DNA of 5,326 nt, taken from the NCBI GenBank assembly GCA_902783935.1, contig CACZTA010000038.1, forward strand, positions 1 through 5,326, in the 5' to 3' direction. A program made the position numbers and the translations under genes. The notes under the pieces were generated by a model. It did no database searches and was not told the origin of the DNA. It saw only the letters and a program-made list of their open reading frames with translations. Position 1 is the first letter of the stretch. Every line of letters begins with the position of its first letter. Positions 1-5,326 of the stretch are shown here, one piece after another. This DNA is from an uncultured Lachnospiraceae bacterium (GTDB lineage Bacteria; Bacillota; Clostridia; Lachnospirales; Lachnospiraceae).

Positions 1-1362
1 CTGAAGACATATGAGGAACTTGAGACGGATATCGTCATTATCGGTGCCGGCGGAGCGGGCATGACCGCAGCGATCAATGCATCACAGGCCGGCAAGGATG
101 TCATCCTGCTTGAGAAGATGCCTTATGCCGGCGGCAATACGACAAAAGCGACCGGCGGCATGAACGCGGCGGAAACACATTATCAGGAAGAGCAGGGTAT
201 TGAGGATACGGTCGAGCAGTTCATCGAAGATACGATGGAAGGCGGCCATAATATCAACGACAAAGACCTTGTCACAGTCATGGCGGAGAATTCTGCTGCA
301 GGAATTGACTGGCTCGATTCGATCGGCGCCCCGCTTCCGAAGGTTTCCTTCTCCGGCGGCGCGACCAATCAGCGCATCCACGCTCCTGAAGACGGCTCCG
401 GCGTCGGCGCGTTCCTTGTGACGGCATTCCTGAAGAAGATTGATGAACTCGGAATTAACGTCATGTACAACACGACTGCCACAAAACTGATGACGCTCGA
501 AGGCGCGGTCACCGGCGTCATGGCGGAGAGCGACACTGCAAACTATACGATCCATGCAAAGGCGGTTATCCTGGCGACAGGCGGCTTCGGCAATAATGAG
601 GACATGATCGTCAATTACCGTGAAGACCTGAAGGGCACTGTCACGACAAGTGCGCCGGGCATTACGGGTGACGGTATCGTGATGGCGGAGGCAGTCGGTG
701 CGGGCCTCGTCGATATTGACCAGATCCAGCTGCATCCCACGGTTGAGCAGAAGACGAGCATGCTGATCACGGAAAGCGTCCGCGGCGACGGTGCGATCCT
801 GGTCAACCAGGACGGAAAACGCTTCACAAATGAGCTGCTTACCCGCGACGTGGTATCAGCGGCAGAGCTTGAGCAGCCCGGCAGCTATGCATACATTATT
901 TTCGACCAGAAGCTTCGCGAAGGCCTGAAAGCGACCGAGAAGTATGTGTCTACGGGCATTACCGTACAGGGAGACACAATTGAGGACCTGGCGAAGCAGA
1001 TCGATGTGGATCCGGCCGTGCTTGCCGAGACGCTGAAGAACTGGAACCAGTATGTGGCTGATCAGAAGGATCCGGATTTCGGGCGTGACACAGGTATGGA
1101 AAATGATCTGAGCACGGCTCCGTATTATGCGATCAAGATCGCACCGGGCATCCATCACACGATGGGCGGTGTGCATATTGACACCGAGACACATGTCATT
1201 GATACAAACGGAAACCCGATACCGGGGCTCTTTGCGGCAGGTGAAGTAGTCGGCGGCGTGCACGGCGGCAACCGGATCGGCGGCAATGCAGTGGCAGACA
1301 TCGTGGTCTTCGGCAGAATCGCCAGCGACAGCGCAGTGGCCTATTGCGACGAAAAGAAGTAA
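1..1362 (+). CDS. FAD-dependent fumarate reductase / flavocytochrome c family flavoprotein, 5'-truncated by window edge
   Basis: The reading frame is open from base 1 to the TAA at 1360-1362 (453 codons); the true start lies upstream. Codons 15-20 read GAGGAG, the dinucleotide-binding loop for the FAD ADP moiety, preceded by a hydrophobic beta strand (DIVII). Residues matching the fumarate reductase active site of Shewanella Fcc3 are visible: His in LHPT (codon 245), Thr-Glu (257-258), Arg in VRGDG (261), the proton-donor Arg in LTRD (282), His in HHTMGG (385-386), and Arg in GGNRIGG (425). By family knowledge such enzymes reduce the C=C bond of fumarate or related enoates (urocanate, methacrylate, cinnamates) using electrons from haem or FMN domains or partner proteins. 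No haem CXXCH motif is visible. Nine residues precede the first FAD strand, so an N-terminal FMN-binding domain or signal peptide could lie upstream, but this cannot be seen. Family membership is firm; substrate and cellular location are open. The ATG at codon 21 lies just after the FAD loop and is not a credible start. Confidence 0.93.
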   Translation: MKTYEELETDIVIIGAGGAGMTAAINASQAGKDVILLEKMPYAGGNTTKATGGMNAAETHYQEEQGIEDTVEQFIEDTMEGGHNINDKDLVTVMAENSAAGIDWLDSIGAPLPKVSFSGGATNQRIHAPEDGSGVGAFLVTAFLKKIDELGINVMYNTTATKLMTLEGAVTGVMAESDTANYTIHAKAVILATGGFGNNEDMIVNYREDLKGTVTTSAPGITGDGIVMAEAVGAGLVDIDQIQLHPTVEQKTSMLITESVRGDGAILVNQDGKRFTNELLTRDVVSAAELEQPGSYAYIIFDQKLREGLKATEKYVSTGITVQGDTIEDLAKQIDVDPAVLAETLKNWNQYVADQKDPDFGRDTGMENDLSTAPYYAIKIAPGIHHTMGGVHIDTETHVIDTNGNPIPGLFAAGEVVGGVHGGNRIGGNAVADIVVFGRIASDSAVAYCDEKK

Positions 1363-1393
1363 ACCGTCCGGTGATTCAAAACGAACGGAATAA

Positions 1394-1435
1394 GAAACTC
1401 CCAAAGCGCAGCAGCTTCGGGAGTTTCTCTGTCTG
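1394..1435 (+). terminator. Probable intrinsic terminator after the flavoprotein gene
   Basis: A 14-base arm at 1394-1407 pairs with 1414-1427, with one A/C mismatch (1403/1418) and a 6-base loop (GCAGCA). The hairpin starts 31 bases after the stop codon. The 3' side is T-rich but interrupted (TCTGTCTGTATTT), so termination may be imperfect. It supports the flavoprotein gene ending its own transcript ahead of the importer operon. Confidence 0.7.
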
Positions 1436-1600
1436 TATTTGCAGAGAGGCACATACGGCACATGATTAAAACGGGAAAAGTGCACAGGGCACATGTTTTT
1501 GCGTGCACGACACACTTAACAAGTTTTCAAATTTTTTGTGAAGTTCATGGGTTTCGCACAATTTTCTCTGCTTTTTTTATGCATTTTTCACTGTACCCGA
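1436..1600. other. AT-rich intergenic tract with short repeats, no gene seen
   Basis: I see no credible gene here. A plus-strand open frame from ATG 1462 runs to 1764, but it lacks a good ribosome binding site and overlaps the binding-protein gene out of frame. The tract contains GGCACAT three times (1448, 1457, 1488), two GTGCAC palindromes (1480-1485 and 1503-1508), and an imperfect inverted repeat with 8 of 9 pairs (1514-1522 with 1536-1544). T-rich runs at about 1572-1589 sit just upstream of the -35 box and could act as an UP-like element. Any regulatory role is inference. Confidence 0.4.
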
Positions 1601-1629
1601 TTGACATATTACCAAAAAATAGCCATAAT
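1601..1629 (+). promoter_or_regulatory. Sigma-A type promoter of the importer operon
   Basis: A perfect -35 box TTGACA (1601-1606) is followed after exactly 17 bases by CATAAT (1624-1629), five of six matches to the -10 consensus TATAAT. The expected transcription start is near 1635-1637, giving a leader of about 55 bases before the ATG at 1691. The spacing and near-consensus boxes predict a strong housekeeping promoter, so regulation would probably come from a repressor or from sites in the flanking repeats. Confidence 0.8.
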
Positions 1630-1638
1630 TGTAGTGGA

Positions 1639-1664
1639 TCTGAAAACCAAACCGTTTCTGAAAA
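1639..1664 (+). promoter_or_regulatory. Possible operator just downstream of the transcription start
   Basis: TCTGAAAA occurs twice in direct orientation (1639-1646 and 1657-1664), 18 bases apart. Between and partly overlapping them is the small palindrome AAAC-C-GTTT (1649-1657). A site here, only a few bases after the predicted transcription start, would be well placed for a repressor, and an AA..CG..TT core resembles LacI-family operators. It matches the CcpA cre consensus only partly. No regulator gene is in the window, so this is a weak call. Confidence 0.22.
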
Positions 1665-1690
1665 AGAGACAACGAAAGGAGTAACTGTTT

Positions 1691-2683
1691 ATGAAAATCA
1701 AGAAACTTGTAGCAGTTCTTATGGTTTCCATGCTTGCCATGACCGGAGCGGTTTCCGCGAGTGATTCCGGCGCAGAAGCAGCTGAAGGCGGCCTGATCGA
1801 AGCAGGGCTGGACGGCAGCGATGTCAAAGTCGGTGTTGTCGTTAAATCTCTTGCTGACCAGTACTGGACACTTGTTCAGGCAGGCGCTGAAGAAGCAACA
1901 GCAGCATACGGCAATGAACTTACATTCATCGCTCCGAACTCTGAAGCAGACGTTCAGAAGCAGGTTGAGAATATCGAGACCCTGACATCTGCAGGCGTTG
2001 ATGTCATCTGCATCGCTCCGTCGAATGACGAGACAGTTCTTCCGGCACTGCAGACAGCAGTTGACCAGGGAATCAAGGTGATCGCGGTTGATACGGATTC
2101 CTCTCTGCCGGACAAGGCTTCCTTCATCGGCACAGGTAATGAGTCTGCTGCCAAGGAAGGCGCTCTCTGGGCTGCTGAGCAGGTCGGTGAAGGCGCAAAG
2201 GCGATCGTTCTCCGCGGACGTCTCGGTGACGCAACACATGATGCACGTGAAAAGGGTATCACGGAAGGTCTGGAAGAGAAGGGCGTAGAGATCCTTGAAG
2301 TTCAGGCTGCTGACTCCACAGAAGAGAAGGGCATGCAGGTCGCTGAGAACCTCCTCAACAAGTATGATCAGGTTGACCTCATCATCACAACTGCTGACTC
2401 CATGGCTACCGGCGCTATGAATGCTGTTGAAAAGGGCGGCTATGAAGGCGTCAAGATCATGGGCTTCGACGGCACTGTCCCGGGCTGCCAGTATGTTGTT
2501 GACGGCAGATGGCTCGGCACAACAGCTCAGTCTCCGTATAACATGGGTGTCCTGGCTGTGACGAACGCAATCAAGCTTGCTCACGGCGAGACCATCGAAG
2601 AGCGCATTGACTCCGGCCAGACGGTTGTCGGCCCGGACAACGCAGCAGATTTCCTGGCAGACCTTCAGTCCAAGGTCGGCTGA
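1691..2683 (+). CDS. Ribose/galactose-type sugar ABC transporter substrate-binding protein (RbsB-like)
   Basis: This 330-residue protein belongs to the type I periplasmic-binding fold used by RbsB, allose and galactose importers. The ATG is set by AAAGGAG (1675-1681) at 9 bases spacing. Residues 1-23 form a signal peptide (KIKK, hydrophobic core, VSA before Ser24) with no lipobox cysteine; an Ala/Gly/Glu/Ser linker follows to about residue 34. Lobe 1 begins with the strand at 45-51. Compared with E. coli RbsB by eye, conserved ligand positions include Asp134, Arg186 (in DAREKG), Asp260 (GFDGT) and Gln280 (TTAQSP); the stacking Phe pair becomes Tyr58-Trp59. Ribose-contact Asn13, Asn64, Arg90 and Asn190 appear as Asp56, Ala109, Thr135 and Ala235, so the ligand is likely a sugar or polyol other than ribose. 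The stop is doubled in frame (TGA TAG, 2681-2686). Alanine codons are mainly GCA/GCT, unlike the GCG-richer flavoprotein gene, which fits high expression. Family is firm, substrate is not. Confidence 0.93.
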   Translation: MKIKKLVAVLMVSMLAMTGAVSASDSGAEAAEGGLIEAGLDGSDVKVGVVVKSLADQYWTLVQAGAEEATAAYGNELTFIAPNSEADVQKQVENIETLTSAGVDVICIAPSNDETVLPALQTAVDQGIKVIAVDTDSSLPDKASFIGTGNESAAKEGALWAAEQVGEGAKAIVLRGRLGDATHDAREKGITEGLEEKGVEILEVQAADSTEEKGMQVAENLLNKYDQVDLIITTADSMATGAMNAVEKGGYEGVKIMGFDGTVPGCQYVVDGRWLGTTAQSPYNMGVLAVTNAIKLAHGETIEERIDSGQTVVGPDNAADFLADLQSKVG

Positions 2684-2741
2684 TAGAAACAGCTGTACGA
2701 TTTGATTTTAAGGGTTGCGTTTTAGCTGAATAAGCGAGATT

Positions 2742-2779
2742 CCCGAACAACTCCTTTCGGGGAGTTGGTCGGGTTTCTT
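2742..2779 (+). terminator. Hairpin between binding-protein and ATPase genes, probable partial terminator or mRNA stabiliser
   Basis: Bases 2742-2754 pair with 2761-2773 in a 13-base stem with one A/G mismatch (2747/2768) and a TTTCGG loop, followed by TTTCTTACATTT. It begins 58 bases after the binding-protein stop. No convincing promoter is visible between the hairpin and the next gene, so the ATPase and permease probably depend on read-through. In related operons such structures let the binding protein accumulate above the membrane subunits, either by attenuation or by protecting the upstream mRNA from 3' exonucleases. Confidence 0.72.
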
Positions 2780-2812
2780 ACATTTACCGGAAAAGCAGAA
2801 ACAGAATCGAAG

Positions 2813-2822
2813 AAAGGGGGAG
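2813..2822 (+). promoter_or_regulatory. Ribosome binding site that selects a TTG start
   Basis: The purine run AAAGGGGGAG ends 7 bases before TTG at 2830. The first in-frame ATG (2845) would sit 22 bases from it, too far for efficient initiation, so TTG is the better start. Confidence 0.7.
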
Positions 2823-2829
2823 AAATACG

Positions 2830-4332
2830 TTGGGCGAATTAATCATGGAATTGCGGCACATCACCAAATATTTCCCCGGTGTTATTGCTCTCAAAGATAT
2901 GTCATTTGAGGTACGCACTGGCGAAGTGCATGGCCTGATCGGTGAGAACGGCGCGGGCAAATCGACACTGATTAAAGTACTGACGGGTGTCAATATTCCC
3001 GAAAAAGGACAGATTATCGTTGACGGCAAGGAAGTCCATTTCAAAAACCCGAATATTGCGAAAAGCTACGGCGTCGGCTGTATCTATCAGGAACTGAATA
3101 TCTGTCCTGACATGAGCATAACGGATAACCTGTTCATGAATTATTATCCGAAAAAGAACGGTTTCCTGCTCGACTACAACTGGATGGACCAGCGGGCCAG
3201 AGAAATCATGCATCAGCTGGGCGTTGATATTGATGTCCACACTCCGGCCGGACGTCTTGGCCTGGGCGTGCAGCAGATGATTGAAATCGGAAAATCGGTG
3301 CTGGCGGAAGCACGTGTAATTATTATGGACGAGCCGACCTCATCTCTTTCCAATGCGGAAGTCGAGCAGCTCATGAAGACGACAAATGAGCTGAGGGACA
3401 AGGGAATCGCCATCATCTTCATCTCTCATAAACTGGAAGAAATGTTCCGGATCTGCGATGTGATCACAGTCATGCGTGACGGGGAGCACATCAGTACGCA
3501 TCCGGTCGAAGAAGTAACCGAAGACAGTCTGATTGCAGACATGGTTGGCCGCACGCTGGATGATCTCTTCCCGAAGGAAGTCTACCCGAAAGGGGAGGAG
3601 GCCCTGCGCGTGGAACATCTCAATTCAATCGGTGTGCTGAACGATGTCAGCTTTAAGGCGTATAACGGTCAGGTGCTCGGCTTTGCAGGCCTGGTCGGCG
3701 CAGGACGTACTGAGACGATGAGGGCAATCTTCGGCGCGGATCCGCTGGATTCCGGAGATGTCTACGTCCACGGCAAAAAAGTCAGAATTGTCCGGCCGAT
3801 GGACGCGATTAAAAACAAAATCGCATTCCTTACCGAGGACCGCAAGGGTGAAGGTCTGATCCTGGACGCCAGCGTCAAAAACAACCTGTTCCTTGCCTCG
3901 ATCGACAAAGACTCGAAGAACGGATTCCTGAATGAGAGCAAGTATGCCCAGGTCGGAGAGGAGAATATCAGGACCTACTCCATAAAAACACCGAGCCTGG
4001 ATACACCTGCCGGGTCTCTCTCCGGCGGCAACCAGCAGAAAGTCGTCATCGCCAAGTGGATGAACGCCGATGCGGACATCTACATCTTCGATGAGCCGAC
4101 GCGAGGAATCGACGTCGGTGCGAAGATTGAGGTTTATCAGGTGATCAATAAGCTCTGCCGCGACGGAAAATGCGTCATCATGGTTTCTTCCGAACTTCCG
4201 GAAGTCCTCGGCATGAGCGACCGCGTCATCGTTATGCGCGGCGGACGGATTATGGCTGAAATAGACCGTGACGCTGATCATTTCAATTCTGAGGATATCA
4301 TGAAAGCTGCATGGGGAGGTAAACTGGCATGA
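2830..4332 (+). CDS. Sugar ABC transporter ATP-binding protein with two ATPase domains (RbsA-like)
   Basis: The 500-residue protein is the fused double ATPase that powers ribose/galactose-class importers from the cytoplasmic face, and it has the usual family length (E. coli RbsA is about 501). Domain 1 has Walker A GENGAGKST (38-46), a diverged signature LGLGVQQ (143-149), Walker B ending in Asp167-Glu168 (MDEPTSS), and the switch His200 (ISHKLEE). Domain 2 has the family's altered P-loop GLVGAGRTE (287-295) with Arg293 instead of Lys, then EDRKGEGL, a canonical LSGGNQQ signature (397-403), Asp421-Glu422 (FDEPTRG), and Ser454 in place of the switch His (SSELPE). This asymmetry is normal for the family and implies one main hydrolytic site. 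EDRKGEGL resembles RbsA more than MglA. Start is TTG, chosen by the ribosome binding site; the alternative ATG at 2845 would remove five residues. The gene overlaps the permease gene by 4 bases, so the two are translationally coupled. Confidence 0.95.
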   Translation: MGELIMELRHITKYFPGVIALKDMSFEVRTGEVHGLIGENGAGKSTLIKVLTGVNIPEKGQIIVDGKEVHFKNPNIAKSYGVGCIYQELNICPDMSITDNLFMNYYPKKNGFLLDYNWMDQRAREIMHQLGVDIDVHTPAGRLGLGVQQMIEIGKSVLAEARVIIMDEPTSSLSNAEVEQLMKTTNELRDKGIAIIFISHKLEEMFRICDVITVMRDGEHISTHPVEEVTEDSLIADMVGRTLDDLFPKEVYPKGEEALRVEHLNSIGVLNDVSFKAYNGQVLGFAGLVGAGRTETMRAIFGADPLDSGDVYVHGKKVRIVRPMDAIKNKIAFLTEDRKGEGLILDASVKNNLFLASIDKDSKNGFLNESKYAQVGEENIRTYSIKTPSLDTPAGSLSGGNQQKVVIAKWMNADADIYIFDEPTRGIDVGAKIEVYQVINKLCRDGKCVIMVSSELPEVLGMSDRVIVMRGGRIMAEIDRDADHFNSEDIMKAAWGGKLA

Positions 4333-5326
4333 CAAGTACAAATAAAAAGGGCGGAATACTCGGCAAGATCGGCGTTCTGCTGGCACTGATTGTCGTTATT
4401 ATCATCATGACGATCCTGACAAAGGGACAGTTCCTGAAGTTCCGGAACATCATGAATGTGTTCCGTCAGACACCGATGGTTGCCATGCTCGGACTTGGCG
4501 AACTGTGCGTTATTCTTCTGGGCGGTATTGACCTGTCAGTCGGCGCGAACCTGGCGCTGGCGACATGTACCGCCGGCGTGGCATACAAGGCAGGCGTCAA
4601 CAATTCAGTCCTGCTGATCCTGATCTGTCTGGCTGCAGGAGCAATTTTCGGCGCGATCAACGGCACACTGCTGACAAAGCTTCATCTGCCGCATCCGTTC
4701 ATCGCAACACTGGGTACCAAGAATATCTATCGAGGACTTGCGCTTCTGATTACGGGAGCTGCTGCGGTACCGTTCGCCATGGGTGATGTACCGGTGCTGA
4801 AGTTCCTCGGTGCTGTGTCTATCTCGGGTATATTCCCGGTATCGATTATCTTCGTGGTGATTGTCTTTATCATCATGCACATCTTCCTTTCAAAGACGGC
4901 GCTCGGGCGCAAGATCTATTCGTTCGGCGGCAACAAGGAAGCGGCGAGACTGGCCGGTATCAACACTGACCGCGTCCAGATCATCTCTTACGGTCTCTCA
5001 GGCTTCTTTGCAGCATGCGCAGGTATTATTTACATGGGCCGTCTGAATTCCGCGGTTCCGCTGGCATATCTGGAAGGCGACTCCGACGCGATCGCTTCCT
5101 GTATCATCGGCGGCGCATCGTTCCTCGGCGGCAAAGGTAACGTCTGGGGCACACTTGTCGGTGCGTTCATGATCGCCATTATCCGTAACGGCTGCGACCT
5201 GATGGGCATCTCGTCCGACCTGCAGCAGATCGTTATCGGTGTCATCATTATCGGCGCTGTGGCGGTCGACGTGATCCGTGCCCGTGCTGATGCGAAAGCC
5301 AAGAGAATGGCTGTCGCCCAGGCGAA
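4329..5326 (+). CDS. Sugar ABC transporter permease (RbsC-like, BPD_transp_2 family), 3' end beyond window
   Basis: The frame starts at ATG 4329, inside the ATPase stop (ATGA overlap), with GGAGGT (4315-4320) 8 bases upstream. It runs 332 codons with no stop before the window edge. E. coli RbsC has about 321 residues and the last codons here are charged and non-membrane (RARADAKAKR), so probably only a short tail is missing. The protein is strongly hydrophobic with multiple membrane segments, the first at about residues 14-31 after a short basic cytoplasmic N-terminus. Family landmarks are GGIDLSVGA (65-73), HPFIATLGT in the middle, the ATPase-contacting loop GGNKEAARLAGI (200-211), and the glycine-rich GGASFLGGKG to WGTLVGA stretch (261-279). 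It forms, presumably as a dimer, the membrane channel through which the sugar delivered by the binding protein passes. The substrate cannot be read from the permease. It shares the operon with the ATPase. Confidence 0.94.
   Translation, partial: MTSTNKKGGILGKIGVLLALIVVIIIMTILTKGQFLKFRNIMNVFRQTPMVAMLGLGELCVILLGGIDLSVGANLALATCTAGVAYKAGVNNSVLLILICLAAGAIFGAINGTLLTKLHLPHPFIATLGTKNIYRGLALLITGAAAVPFAMGDVPVLKFLGAVSISGIFPVSIIFVVIVFIIMHIFLSKTALGRKIYSFGGNKEAARLAGINTDRVQIISYGLSGFFAACAGIIYMGRLNSAVPLAYLEGDSDAIASCIIGGASFLGGKGNVWGTLVGAFMIAIIRNGCDLMGISSDLQQIVIGVIIIGAVAVDVIRARADAKAKRMAVAQA

Noticed and set aside
82..735. Long open frame on the minus strand within the flavoprotein gene (a similar one lies at 856-1515)
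   Set aside because: Both are antisense to a gene with clear family motifs. Their translations are rich in Cys, Arg and His with no recognisable domain, as expected for a shadow of codon bias.
1647..1660. Possible CcpA cre site
   Set aside because: Only the central part fits the consensus; both outer ends (TG and CA) fail, so I do not call it as cre.
1..1690. Functional coupling of the flavoprotein reductase to the sugar importer
   Set aside because: They share a strand, but a terminator-like hairpin and a separate strong promoter lie between them, and nothing in the sequence links their substrates.
1462..1764. 100-codon plus-strand open frame starting in the intergenic region
   Set aside because: It lacks a good ribosome binding site, spans the promoter, and ends out of frame inside the binding-protein gene; the composition is not protein-like.
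1577..2584. 335-codon minus-strand open frame opposite the binding-protein gene
   Set aside because: The plus strand encodes a complete binding protein with signal peptide and ribosome binding site. The antisense product has no recognisable motif and is very Cys/Ser/Arg-rich, so I treat it as a shadow.
2701..2732. Possible second promoter ahead of the ATPase gene (TTGATT at 2702)
   Set aside because: No acceptable -10 box lies at 16-18 bases, and any transcript would immediately meet the hairpin at 2742.
3676..3717. Apparent loss of the Walker A lysine in the second ATPase domain
   Set aside because: Arg in GLVGAGRTE is the normal form of this domain in RbsA-type double ATPases, so it is not an inactivating mutation.
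3625..4386. 253-codon minus-strand open frame opposite the second ATPase domain
   Set aside because: It overlaps conserved ATPase motifs on the plus strand, and its translation shows no domain or supporting context.

Overview
The window is a 5.3 kb stretch with all recognisable genes on the + strand. It carries the 3' end of a flavoprotein reductase gene, followed by an apparent three-gene sugar ABC importer operon whose last gene runs off the right edge. Genes are moderately GC-rich and the longer intergenic region is clearly AT-rich. Strong AGGAG-type ribosome binding sites, a near-consensus sigma-A promoter, a TTG start codon, and a haem-less fumarate-reductase-type flavoprotein (in the visible part) next to an RbsABC-type importer together suggest an anaerobic, probably fermentative Bacillota (Firmicutes) bacterium. 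This placement is inference from style, not a database match.

Layout. Positions 1-1362: FAD-dependent fumarate reductase/flavocytochrome c family protein, missing its N-terminus at the window edge, with its catalytic motifs present. Positions 1363-1690: intergenic region holding a terminator-like hairpin (about 1394-1430), an AT-rich tract with small repeats, and a TTGACA/CATAAT promoter (1601-1629). Positions 1691-2683: sugar-binding protein. Positions 2684-2829: short gap with a strong hairpin that looks like a partial terminator. Positions 2830-4332: double-ATPase subunit starting at TTG. Positions 4329-5326: permease, overlapping the ATPase gene by ATGA and still open at the window end.

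How the genes work together. The binding protein would capture a monosaccharide-like ligand outside the membrane and deliver it to the permease, and the two-domain ATPase would power uptake. The promoter lies before the binding protein and the hairpin after it. The usual reading is that the binding protein is made in excess over the membrane complex. Its codon choice (mostly GCA/GCT for alanine) differs from the flavoprotein gene and fits high expression. Several ribose-contacting residues of E. coli RbsB are replaced here, so the ligand is probably not simply ribose. The flavoprotein gene appears to be a separate transcription unit, and no functional link to the importer is shown.

The content is mostly ordinary. 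The points most worth a second look are the absence of a lipoprotein cysteine in the binding protein, its altered ligand pocket, and the repeats around its promoter. I see no RNA gene, mobile element, CRISPR array or unfamiliar multi-gene system.
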